Positions 1 to 7,102 of a stretch of 11,711 nucleotides of DNA are shown here, in pieces. Source of the stretch: an uncultured Lachnospiraceae bacterium (GTDB lineage: Bacteria; Bacillota; Clostridia; Lachnospirales; Lachnospiraceae); assembly GCA_934418055.1 (NCBI GenBank), contig CAKRWX010000048.1, forward strand, positions 1 through 11,711, written 5' to 3'. A model generated the notes under the pieces. It was not told where the DNA came from, made no database searches, and saw only the letters and a program-made list of their open reading frames with translations. Position 1 is the first letter of the stretch; the number at the start of each line of letters is the position of its first letter. A program made the translations under genes and the position numbers.

Positions 1-13
1 TTGGGATCACATC

Positions 14-1648
14 TTAACGTGCATTGTAGCGTTCTAATCCGGCTTTCTTAATTTCAATCGCCTTTTCAATTCCCATATTATTGATTTCTTTTACAAAATT
101 GTCAAACTCATCTAAAGAGGTTGCGCCTGTGATAAATGCTACGATCGATTCATCGCGATAAATCTCAACCTGAGACATAATATTAGCCAGTTCTTTACTC
201 TCATCAGAGTTTGCAGTAATCGGCGGCAATACATGTTTCTTTGCGTTTTCTGCAAAGGTATTAAAGTTAACAGATGCTTCCTTCTGTTCTGGAAGTGCGT
301 AATACTGTTCCTGGTATTCTGGAAGGTTTACCATTCCTGCTGCTGGATAACTGCACTGGATATATTTTGCCATGGCCTCTGATACAGAAAGCCCATCTGG
401 ATTCTTCAGAATCAGATCGGTATAAACAGGTTTTCCGTCCACCATATTGTAGTGAATGCCTTCAATACCGAAATTCTTCAGCATTTTTCCTTCTTCTGTA
501 TACAGGTAATCAAACTGTTTTAAAATACCATCAAGATTCTTGGCATTGGTGGTTACTGCAGCTGTGATCATGACTTTATGTTTATATCTTCCGGTAAAAG
601 TTCCTTCATCACCCTTATTTAATACAGGGTTAGCACAACCTGCCAGTTTGTACCCATCTTCCGTCGCTGCATTTGTCCAGGTTCCCATACCTGATCCGAT
701 ATAAGCCCAGGTAACACCAGATTTACCATTGATCATATTAGAACTAATAGTCTTGTTATCGATGGATGCAAAATCTGGATCAATCAATCCTTCTTTATAC
801 CATTTATTCAATGTTGTCAGATAATCCTTGTATGCAGGCTGAATCGGGCCATACTGGATATTGCCGTCATCATCAAGATAAAAATCATTGCCAACACCAT
901 ATGCAGAGTTAAATCCATTGTGTGTCAGGAAATTAGAAAGCAGCACCGTAAATGGAGCAGTCGCACCTTTCTCTTCCTTAAACTTTCTCAATACATTTTC
1001 CCACTCATCAATAGTCTCTGGTACTTCAAGCCCCAGATCATCCAGCCAATCCTGACGAACGATCAATCCAGCATCACTTGGATGTTCCGTATCCACATTG
1101 ATTCCATGGAAGCCAAATAAAGTTCCTTCATCCGTCACCGCCTGTTTTGCATAATCTGGATTGGACTCTAAGAATGCTTTGTAATTAGGCAGCTGATCAA
1201 TGTAATCATTCAGATCAATAATAATGCCATCTTTTACTGCTTTCTCTGGTCCGCCTGGATACATGGTCAGCCAGTCTGCTGCAATCACATCTGGAAGATC
1301 TTTTCTGGAAGCAATCAACAGCTTAAACTGTTCTTTTGCCTGGCCTGCCGGTGGATGCATAAATTCAATCTGTACTCCGGTAATATCCTGCAGCTGTTTA
1401 AAATACTCGATCTCACCATAATCTTTTACTACAGTAGCTGCGTTTCCGTTCATCTCTACCCAGTAAGTAAATTTACCTCCGGCCTCCTCCTTTGTTTCTT
1501 CCTTTCCAGATGTCTCTGCTTTCGCAGCTTCTGTGCTGGCGCTTTCCCCCTTTGTTGCAGCAGGTTCCGATTTCTGTCCGCATGCCGCCAGACTGCTCAC
1601 TGCCAATCCCGTACTAAGACCCAATGCTACTAACTTCTTTAGTTTCAT
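14..1648 (-). CDS. LplA-like extracellular solute-binding lipoprotein (family 1, carbohydrate ABC uptake)
   Basis: This 544-residue protein is the probable substrate-binding lipoprotein of a carbohydrate ABC importer, anchored on the outer face of the membrane. Seen: a lysine-rich start, a hydrophobic signal core at about residues 5-20 and a lipobox LAAC with the lipidated cysteine at residue 23. A Ser/Glu/Lys/Ala-rich linker follows to about residue 57, then the mature domain opens with YWVEMNG. The length of about 540 residues and motifs such as KLLIASRKDLPDV and LIVRQDWLDDLGLEVPET are typical of the large LplA/YtcQ-like proteins that bind oligosaccharides or uronate-type sugars. The ATG has a strong AAGGAGGAG ribosome site about 6 nt upstream. 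The gene lies 140 nt downstream of the AraC-type regulator fragment in the same direction, as is usual when such regulators control an adjacent sugar importer. Permease genes are expected left of the window. The sugar cannot be named. Confidence 0.88.
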   Translation of the reverse strand: MKLKKLVALGLSTGLAVSSLAACGQKSEPAATKGESASTEAAKAETSGKEETKEEAGGKFTYWVEMNGNAATVVKDYGEIEYFKQLQDITGVQIEFMHPPAGQAKEQFKLLIASRKDLPDVIAADWLTMYPGGPEKAVKDGIIIDLNDYIDQLPNYKAFLESNPDYAKQAVTDEGTLFGFHGINVDTEHPSDAGLIVRQDWLDDLGLEVPETIDEWENVLRKFKEEKGATAPFTVLLSNFLTHNGFNSAYGVGNDFYLDDDGNIQYGPIQPAYKDYLTTLNKWYKEGLIDPDFASIDNKTISSNMINGKSGVTWAYIGSGMGTWTNAATEDGYKLAGCANPVLNKGDEGTFTGRYKHKVMITAAVTTNAKNLDGILKQFDYLYTEEGKMLKNFGIEGIHYNMVDGKPVYTDLILKNPDGLSVSEAMAKYIQCSYPAAGMVNLPEYQEQYYALPEQKEASVNFNTFAENAKKHVLPPITANSDESKELANIMSQVEIYRDESIVAFITGATSLDEFDNFVKEINNMGIEKAIEIKKAGLERYNAR

Positions 1649-1687
1649 CCCATCTCCTCCTTGTGTACGTTTGTTTCGGTTGACTTC

Positions 1688-1716
1688 ACTATACAGCAGT
1701 CCATAGGCTTTTCATA
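1688..1716 (-). promoter_or_regulatory. Candidate promoter of the LplA-like gene
   Basis: On the minus strand a good -10 hexamer TATAGT (1688-1693) is preceded, after 17 nt, by TATGAA (1711-1716), a poor match to the -35 consensus. A fair -10 with a poor -35 fits a promoter that needs an activator, such as the neighbouring AraC-type regulator. The predicted transcript would have a leader of about 35 nt. This is motif reading only. Confidence 0.35.
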
Positions 1717-1738
1717 GAATTGTTTTCTTACTTTATGA

Positions 1739-1769
1739 TTCATTTTTTGACTTTTTACTGTTCATTTTT
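1739..1769 (-). repeat. Direct repeats AAAAATGAA, possible AraC-type operator
   Basis: Read on the minus strand, AAAAATGAA occurs at 1761-1769 and again at 1739-1747. The 22-bp centre-to-centre spacing is about two DNA turns. A third, weaker ATGAA lies at 1711-1715 within the candidate -35. Direct half-sites on one helical face upstream of a weak -35 are the usual layout for AraC-family activators. The DNA is AT-rich, so chance is a real alternative. Confidence 0.3.
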
Positions 1770-1788
1770 CTAGTTCTATTATCATTTT

Positions 1789-2967
1789 CTAACTTTTCAA
1801 CAATTGTTTCTCCTTATATTGTCCTGGAGTAATTCCCTCGTACTTTTTAAACGTCCGGATCAGGGAGGCGATATTAATAAATCCCGTCTGACTGGCAATC
1901 ACCGTTACGGTTTCATCGGTTGTATCCAACAACTTTTTCGCCTGTTCGATTCGGTATCGATTTACATAACTTAATAAATTTTCGCCTGTCTCTTCCTTAA
2001 AATATCTCGACAGATACGTTGCATTTAAGTTAAACGCCTCTGCAATCATAGCAACATTCAGATTGATATCTGAATAATGTTCTGCCACATACTGCTTGAT
2101 CTGTTCCCGTCTTGTCTCACTTTCATCTGCCGTATAATATTCACACAACTGTCGAATCTCTACCTCTAAAGTTTCCCGGATTTCATGAACAGAACCTCCA
2201 TGTTTTAATATTGCCATTGCATTCAGCCGTCCTGCGCATCCATATTCTTTTTTCAAACGGTTGACCAATTTGATCAGATTTAAAATCACAATCTTTCCAG
2301 TTTCTGGTGATACGGCATTTTCCTTAAATGCCTGATTCAAAAGTGTGTTCATTGCTCCCACTGCTTTCTCATATTGACCAGACCGGATCATATTTTCCAA
2401 CCGTTTTTCATAGGTATCCATCTCATCCAACAGATCTGTATTATCCTGAAGTGTTCTGCTGCTGATCACATGGCCATCTCCCACGATTCTTGCTGTCTCA
2501 ATTGCCCGCACTGCGTCACGATATGCAGAAGACAGCTGTCCTATTCCCAACACCTCATCAGACATACTAACCGCATAATCCAGTTCCAATGACTCTTTTA
2601 GATAATTTCTAACATTTTGAAGACGTTTTTTTATATCATAGTAGGTCTCTCCTTCCGTGGTTTCTCTGCTTAGGATTACTACCTCCCAGTCACATAACGG
2701 AATTACCCGGTATTTCATCTGTCCATCTAAGACATCTTTTAAGACATTTTCTATAATAAAAAGATTTAATTTAATCTCTTTCACTTCGTTATTTCTGCCC
2801 GCCATATTTTCAAAGATCGCAATGATATTAAGACCGTTGCACATGATCGTCTCATTCTTTAACAGCTGCTTGTAATTCTTATCTCCATTCTCAATCAGTC
2901 CATAAATCGCCCTTCTTACACAATGATCCACTACCATATCTTCCTGATTCTGGATGATTTCTTCCAT
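1789..2967 (-). CDS. Cytoplasmic half of a split AraC-family regulator (GGDEF-like plus AraC HTH)
   Basis: This 392-residue frame is the cytoplasmic half of a transcription regulator. Seen: a diverged GGDEF-like domain at about residues 55-165 (LNLFIIENVLKD to RDAVRAIETARIVG), a helical linker, and a C-terminal AraC double helix-turn-helix at about residues 285-385. The latter contains IAEAFNLNATYLSRYFKEETG and a second helix pair ending in the family hallmark FKKYEGITPGQYK. The DNA-binding domain looks intact. The assigned ATG (2967) has no good ribosome site. The frame stays open upstream, and its coding sense continues as SELDYINLALNG before that ATG, so the protein was once joined to the membrane half at 2973-4028. 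The joined protein would be 746 residues, the size of known membrane-tethered AraC regulators. The fragment could be made by re-initiation, as the preceding stop lies 5 nt upstream. Its likely target is the LplA-like gene downstream. Confidence 0.8.
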   Translation of the reverse strand: MEEIIQNQEDMVVDHCVRRAIYGLIENGDKNYKQLLKNETIMCNGLNIIAIFENMAGRNNEVKEIKLNLFIIENVLKDVLDGQMKYRVIPLCDWEVVILSRETTEGETYYDIKKRLQNVRNYLKESLELDYAVSMSDEVLGIGQLSSAYRDAVRAIETARIVGDGHVISSRTLQDNTDLLDEMDTYEKRLENMIRSGQYEKAVGAMNTLLNQAFKENAVSPETGKIVILNLIKLVNRLKKEYGCAGRLNAMAILKHGGSVHEIRETLEVEIRQLCEYYTADESETRREQIKQYVAEHYSDINLNVAMIAEAFNLNATYLSRYFKEETGENLLSYVNRYRIEQAKKLLDTTDETVTVIASQTGFINIASLIRTFKKYEGITPGQYKEKQLLKS

Positions 2968-2972
2968 GCCAT

Positions 2973-4028
2973 TTAATGCAAGATTAATATAATCAAGTTC
3001 CGAGCCCCTTTTTCCATCTCTTTTCCACTTGCTTTCATTAATCGTTCTGCTACCTGCCGGATATTCTTATAATTTTTTTCCATTAAATGTAAACCATATA
3101 ATAAAAATATTCCCAAAACAACAATTCCATTGACATACATAAGCAGTACATAAGTCTGTTGTTTTCTTAATTGGGAAAGTTTTGATACAATCACATAATA
3201 TGGCCTCTCTTCATCCTCGTGGATATAGGTAATCACATATTCCTCATCGGATCGCTTTATTTTTGAAGTATCTGTCCATTTTTTTTCTTCTGAAGTTGTC
3301 AAAAAAACCTGCACATCATTTAATAGTGATTCTTCCAGATGATAACCCGTCCTAATAATCTCAAAAGACGGATCTACAATTACAATTTCTCTTTCATTTT
3401 CAACTGTAAAGCTATTGATATTTTCTGAAAATCTTTTTTCATTGATTTTAATAATAATATTGCAATTCTCCTCTTTATCATTAAATGGAACTGTCTTAAT
3501 ATAATAAATGGCATCCCCTGCACTTATCAAAGTTCCAAAGGGATCTTGAATACTCAAATTTCCTTTCCACTGATCAAACGGAATGACCTGATTTTCCGAG
3601 TAATCACTCCAAATCCGATATTCATCTCCTATTCCAATCCCTCTTAAAAAAAGATTCGACTTGCGATAGTATACAAAAACATCCTCAATTAAATTGTTAA
3701 ATTTCTTAATTCCCTGCAGTTCCCGGCAAGCCATAGCAATATGATAATTATCTTCCCCATCCCGGTTGATTCCAATATTCAGGGGGCGCATCAATCTGTC
3801 ATTCAGCTCCATCTCCAGAGTCAGCTGATTCATATCATCAATAAGATAATCCAATTCCCTAGATGCCTTTGATAATACATTCTGATCTTCTTCCTCAAAT
3901 TTCTGATTCATAAAATGAATTTGCGCATAACACCGATATCCAAAATAAATGATCACCACCATACCTACAATCAGATAAGGAAGTGCCAGTGAATACAGCA
4001 TCGTTCTTCTTACTCTTCCAGTCTTCAT
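2973..4028 (-). CDS. Membrane sensor half of a split AraC-family regulator (frameshifted C-terminus)
   Basis: This 351-residue frame is the sensor half of a membrane-tethered regulator. Seen: a short basic cytoplasmic start, a membrane helix at about residues 11-30, an extracellular region at about residues 31-290 of the size expected for a Cache-like sensor, a second helix at about residues 293-315, and the start of a cytoplasmic linker (NYKNIRQVAERLMKASGKEMEK). After Lys340 the frame runs into unrelated residues and stops 11 codons later. With one base added in the A5G4 tract at 3005-3013 the linker continues into the GGDEF-like/AraC half. The sequence here does not encode the HPt or kinase domains of a YesM histidine kinase, so an AraC fusion is the better reading. 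Alone it has no output domain. The start ATG has a modest AGGGGG site about 6 nt upstream. The gene looks AT-richer than the transporter operon. The ligand is unknown; an extracellular sugar is a reasonable guess from the adjacent binding protein. Confidence 0.8.
   Translation of the reverse strand: MKTGRVRRTMLYSLALPYLIVGMVVIIYFGYRCYAQIHFMNQKFEEEDQNVLSKASRELDYLIDDMNQLTLEMELNDRLMRPLNIGINRDGEDNYHIAMACRELQGIKKFNNLIEDVFVYYRKSNLFLRGIGIGDEYRIWSDYSENQVIPFDQWKGNLSIQDPFGTLISAGDAIYYIKTVPFNDKEENCNIIIKINEKRFSENINSFTVENEREIVIVDPSFEIIRTGYHLEESLLNDVQVFLTTSEEKKWTDTSKIKRSDEEYVITYIHEDEERPYYVIVSKLSQLRKQQTYVLLMYVNGIVVLGIFLLYGLHLMEKNYKNIRQVAERLMKASGKEMEKGARNLIILILH
3005..3013 (-). other. Frameshift site in an A5G4 tract splitting the regulator
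   Basis: On the minus strand this is AAAAAGGGG. The sensor frame reads GAA AAA GGG GCT here, while the downstream frame reads AAA AGG GGC TCG GAA CTT. Moving back one base (or adding one A or G) joins EMEK to RGSELDYINLALNG without a stop and gives one 746-codon gene from 4028 to 1789. Both sides of the joint make sense as one linker helix of a membrane-bound AraC regulator. Confidence 0.85.
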
Positions 4029-4057
4029 ACGATGTCCCCCTTTGCCTCTCTCTTGTA

Positions 4058-4086
4058 AGTATAGCGATTTTTTACAAAAAAGTCTT
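4058..4086 (-). promoter_or_regulatory. Candidate promoter of the split regulator gene
   Basis: On the minus strand, TATACT (4058-4063) is preceded after exactly 17 nt by AAGACT (4081-4086), which keeps the GAC core of a -35 box. It lies about 30 nt before the regulator ATG and downstream of the BMP-operon terminator, so the regulator should have its own transcript. The sequence GTCT-N6-AGAC spans the -35 region and could be a binding site, but it is short. Confidence 0.4.
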
Positions 4087-4135
4087 CATTTAGACGTCAA
4101 AAATCAAAAATTGCAACAAAAAGTTGAAAAATGAA

Positions 4136-4183
4136 AATATGCCCGACAGGAATCAGTTATTTTTGACTCCCACCGGGCATATT
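4136..4183 (-). terminator. Rho-independent terminator of the BMP transporter operon
   Basis: About 50 nt after the BMP stop codon the minus-strand RNA can form a continuous 20-bp stem with an 8-nt loop. The outer arm AATATGCCCG pairs perfectly with CGGGCATATT. The inner part pairs throughout if G-U wobbles are allowed (GUG with UGU, GGAGUCA with UGAUUCC). A U-rich tail (UUCAUUUUUC) follows. The same hairpin read on the plus strand has A-C mismatches where the minus strand has G-U pairs, so selection appears to act on the minus-strand RNA. It separates the operon from the regulator gene. Confidence 0.85.
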
Positions 4184-4234
4184 CATATTTTTCTGTTATT
4201 CCATTTTCATGAAGTAGTTTCGATCAATTATCAA

Positions 4235-5416
4235 TTACTCAGCTAACAGTTTATCGATCTCAGCCTTGATCTCAGTCTGATCTTTACCGATTGCACCCTC
4301 AACAGTGATGGAACCATCGGAGATACCCTTGGTAGCTTCCTCGATCATTGCTTTACCAGCATCGGATACATACTGATCGAACAGGTCGTTCTCTACGATA
4401 CCTACGGAATCCTCAGCAAGACCGAAGATCTCGTATTTACCATAAGGAAGAGTACCGTCGTTTAAGAAGTCGCCGATTACTTTGTAGATACCGTTACCCA
4501 TCTTCTTTAATACAGAAGTTACGAAGGTCTTCTGGATCTCTGGCTGCTCTGCGTAGGTTGCGGACTGATCAGAGTCAACACCGATGACATATTTGCCAAC
4601 CTCGGAAGCTGCCTGATGAACACCGTTACCGGAACCACCTGCACATGCAAAGATTACATCTGCATTCATATCGTTGTACTGAGCCAAAGCCTGGGTTCTA
4701 CCCTTGTCTGGGTTGCCCCAGTCACCAACATAGTTGTATACAACTGTGGTCTCTGGATCATAGTATTTTACACCCTGGATATAGCCGATGAAGAACTCCT
4801 CGATAACAGTAACCTCATCCATACCGCCGATGAAACCAACTGTCTTATTACCGGATGTTCCCTCAAGTCCCTGGGAAGCAACGTCTGCTGCTGCGATACC
4901 AGCTAAGAAGCCAGCCTGGCTTGTGGAAAAGTCGATTGCGTATACGTTATCATAGCCTTCCATCTTCTCATTTACCATCAGGAAAGAGATCTCTGGATAC
5001 TCTTCTGCTACAGTTACCATGTTGTCGATGAAGTCACCGGCGGTGATGATCATATCAGCGCCCTTGTCAGCAGCCTCATACATTGCAGTTAAGTTTGCCT
5101 GGTTATCAGCAGTTGTCTCAATCACATGTACATTTGCCTGATCTGCAAAATCAGCAGCTGCTCTGTCGCCGCCGTCTGCCATGCTGTCCCAGTAAGATAA
5201 ATCGCCTCTTGCCCTGATCAGCAGATAGATCTCTTTTTTCTCGCCGTCTGCTGCTGCATCCGCTGCAGTGGTCTCATCTGCCTTTGCTCCGGACTCTGCT
5301 GCTGCAGTAGTCTCTGCTGCTTTTGTCTCAGTAGATCCGCTGTTGCTGTTGCCGCATCCGCTTAACATGGTTGCTGCTGTTGCTGCTGCCAGCATGGTTG
5401 CCATAACTTTTTTCAT
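4235..5416 (-). CDS. BMP-family ABC transporter substrate-binding lipoprotein
   Basis: This 393-residue lipoprotein binds the ligand for the ABC importer encoded just upstream. Seen: a short signal peptide with lipobox LSGC and the lipidated cysteine at residue 21, then an Ala/Thr/Glu/Ser low-complexity linker to about residue 60. A two-lobed type I periplasmic-binding fold follows, with BMP-family motifs: STSQAGFLAGIAAADVA (165-180), VGFIGGMD (193-200), VIFACAGGSGNGVHQAA (254-270) and IGVDSDQ (278-284). BMP proteins include PnrA and the Bacillus NupN nucleoside-binding protein. The first-strand motif is unusual: ARGDLSYWDSMADGG replaces the more common DKSFN-type motif, so the ligand may differ from classic purine nucleosides. 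A strong AGGAGGA site sits 4 nt before the ATG. It is the last gene of the operon, behind a stable hairpin and before a strong terminator, which fits the higher protein dose expected for a binding protein. Confidence 0.92.
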   Translation of the reverse strand: MKKVMATMLAAATAATMLSGCGNSNSGSTETKAAETTAAAESGAKADETTAADAAADGEKKEIYLLIRARGDLSYWDSMADGGDRAAADFADQANVHVIETTADNQANLTAMYEAADKGADMIITAGDFIDNMVTVAEEYPEISFLMVNEKMEGYDNVYAIDFSTSQAGFLAGIAAADVASQGLEGTSGNKTVGFIGGMDEVTVIEEFFIGYIQGVKYYDPETTVVYNYVGDWGNPDKGRTQALAQYNDMNADVIFACAGGSGNGVHQAASEVGKYVIGVDSDQSATYAEQPEIQKTFVTSVLKKMGNGIYKVIGDFLNDGTLPYGKYEIFGLAEDSVGIVENDLFDQYVSDAGKAMIEEATKGISDGSITVEGAIGKDQTEIKAEIDKLLAE

Positions 5417-5456
5417 AATGTCCTCCTGGTTTTATATCTTGGTTTTCTTGTATTTT

Positions 5457-5485
5457 GTAACCGCTGCATCCGCAGCGAAAGTTAC
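5457..5485 (-). other. Intercistronic hairpin upstream of the BMP gene
   Basis: The minus-strand RNA can fold as GTAAC, a UUU bulge, CGCTGC, the loop GGAU, GCAGCG and GTTAC: an 11-bp stem with one three-base bulge. An A-rich run follows, not a U tract, so it is not an intrinsic terminator. It lies between the RarA-C-like gene and the BMP ribosome site. A role as an RNA-processing or 5'-end stabilising element that raises BMP expression is inferred. Confidence 0.5.
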
Positions 5486-5521
5486 CACATGCTTATTTCG
5501 TAATGTCGTATCAGTCATTAC

Positions 5522-6109
5522 TTATTTTTCGTTTTTCTCAGCCTCTGCCTCTTCTTTGCACATCTGATACAGCTGCTGACGATAGGAATCATCGTAGCCT
5601 TCCCACTGCGGCATTACCTTGCTTGCCTCGTCTAAGAAGAAGAATACATCTCTTCCCATGGCTCTTCCCTTGATGGTATGCATATCAATCGCATAATCCG
5701 GGATTTCCGGAACCTGACCTTTCTCAGATTCTCTCATGATAATGTTCTTAATATGGTCTGTGGAACGCTCTTTTTTGCACTTGCATAAGTAGCGGATCGC
5801 ATACAGGAAGAAAATAGAACGGTCGCCGTCGCCATAAGCGAACTCTTTACGCAGATCGTTTAAATTCTTCACAATAACAGCTGCCATCGGATCGCCAGAA
5901 CCAATATCCTCGATCGGAATTACCAAAAGGCGGTTCCACATCTTCTCCTCGTGGAATGTAGAGGTTACATACAGCTCATATGCCATACGCATTGCTGTAG
6001 CCTCGTCTCCTCTTCTAATGCATTTCTGCAGTGCAGAAATCACCAGATCTGCATCCAGACCATGTTTGGTCTTTGTGTTTGACCATGGATCATAATACTC
6101 CTGTGCCAT
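5522..6109 (-). CDS. Stand-alone RarA/MgsA C-terminal-domain-like protein, no ATPase domain
   Basis: This protein of about 195 residues resembles only the C-terminal helical domain of RarA/MgsA-type AAA+ ATPases. Seen: DADLVISALQKCIRRGDEAT (19-38), like the DLISALHKSxRGxD helix of RarA, and RLLVIPIEDIGSGDPMA (60-76), like its RLxxIAxEDIGxADP motif, then a helical tail ending in a Glu/Lys-rich segment. There is no Walker A, Walker B or sensor motif and no signal peptide or membrane helix, so it should be cytoplasmic and cannot hydrolyse ATP alone. In RarA this region supports tetramer formation and contact with replication proteins; whether that applies here is unknown. I chose the ATG at 6109 because AAAGGGG precedes it by about 4 nt and it gives the natural start MAQEYYDPW. 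An in-frame ATG at 6127 adds six residues with a poorer site. It lies between the second permease and the BMP gene in the same direction. A role in the transporter system is inferred from position only. Confidence 0.75.
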   Translation of the reverse strand: MAQEYYDPWSNTKTKHGLDADLVISALQKCIRRGDEATAMRMAYELYVTSTFHEEKMWNRLLVIPIEDIGSGDPMAAVIVKNLNDLRKEFAYGDGDRSIFFLYAIRYLCKCKKERSTDHIKNIIMRESEKGQVPEIPDYAIDMHTIKGRAMGRDVFFFLDEASKVMPQWEGYDDSYRQQLYQMCKEEAEAEKNEK

Positions 6110-6173
6110 GTTTCCCCTTTCCGGCATTTGATGCCTTTAAAAATGAATTTTTATCGACAAAGCGCCTTAAGTC

Positions 6174-7097
6174 TTAACCCAGGTTTCTCTGCTTTCTGTT
6201 CTCGATCATCTTGCGGCAAGCCTGGATGATCATCAAAACAACTAAAATAAACACATATGGAAATGCACTGATCAGCTTCAGATCCAGTTTACTGTAAAGC
6301 TGTAAGTACACGGTGATCGTATCGGAAAATCCATACAGGAAGGAGCTTGCGCATCCGATCAATGGATTACCCTGGGCGATGGCATCCATAGCCAGGGACA
6401 TAAAGCCACGTCCGGAAACCATTCCTGCAGTAAAGGAGTGCATCGCTCCCATAGAAAGATACATACCGCCAAACGCGCAGAACACGCCACACAGCGCCAA
6501 TGCGATGAATTTGGTTAACAGAACGTTGATTCCTGCGGAACGTGCTGCTTCCTCATTCTCACCAACTGCACGGATATTCACGCCAAGTCTGGTGCCATAC
6601 AGCATCAGGGCCGTCAGTGCCACGAAGATCCAGCTTAAATACGTTACAAAGTTCTGACCGGATAAGATCTGTCCCAGAACCGGTATATCCTTTAAAATCG
6701 GGATATTGATGTTCGGAAAGCTTGCGCTGACGATCGAAGTGGAGTTGTTCTTACTTCCACACACCATAGCCAGAATAAATACGGTACCGCCAGTTGCCGC
6801 TAAGTTGATCGCAACACCACAGGCGTTCATCGGCGCATTCATCTTCAAAATGAAATAGCCTAAAACAAAGGAAACTAAGATTCCCAGAAGTACGCCAAGA
6901 AGCGCTCCTACGAACAGGCTTCCTGTAAATGCGCTGGCAAGGACACCTGCCAGGGCACACATCAGCATCGTACCTTCAATACCCAGATTGAACATGCCTG
7001 CCTTTGTCATAATATTGGCTGCCAGCGTTGCTAACAGAACCGGTGTAGTACTGGCAAGCACGGAAGACCAAAAATTTGGAGAAATCAGAAATTCCAT
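6174..7097 (-). CDS. BMP-type ABC transporter permease 2 (NupQ/YufQ-like)
   Basis: This 307-residue integral membrane protein is one of two permeases forming the channel of the importer. Seen: eight or more hydrophobic segments through the length. The family motif AGMFNLGIEGTMLM lies at about residues 32-45, and the cytoplasmic loop VGENEEAARSAGINVLLTKFIALALCG at about residues 176-202 is the likely contact with the ATPase. The order and sequence match the second permease of BMP operons (branched-chain-amino-acid-permease superfamily). The size is normal (about 300-320). Its GGAGG ribosome site is 10 nt before the ATG and lies inside the last codons of permease 1, with only 5 nt between the two genes, so translation is probably coupled. 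Orthology to Bacillus NupQ is by family resemblance; the transported molecule is not shown. Confidence 0.92.
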   Translation of the reverse strand: MEFLISPNFWSSVLASTTPVLLATLAANIMTKAGMFNLGIEGTMLMCALAGVLASAFTGSLFVGALLGVLLGILVSFVLGYFILKMNAPMNACGVAINLAATGGTVFILAMVCGSKNNSTSIVSASFPNINIPILKDIPVLGQILSGQNFVTYLSWIFVALTALMLYGTRLGVNIRAVGENEEAARSAGINVLLTKFIALALCGVFCAFGGMYLSMGAMHSFTAGMVSGRGFMSLAMDAIAQGNPLIGCASSFLYGFSDTITVYLQLYSKLDLKLISAFPYVFILVVLMIIQACRKMIENRKQRNLG

Positions 7098-7102
7098 ACT
7101 GC

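Noticed and set aside
3005..3013. Programmed -1 ribosomal frameshifting at the A5G4 tract.
   Set aside because: The tract does not form a proper X XXY YYZ heptamer in the zero frame, and I see no clear downstream stimulatory hairpin or upstream Shine-Dalgarno helper. Mutation, tract-length change or sequence error is simpler.
5430..5456. Possible internal promoter (TATAAA) for the BMP gene.
   Set aside because: No acceptable -35 at 16-18 nt, and transcription would begin almost at the ribosome site.
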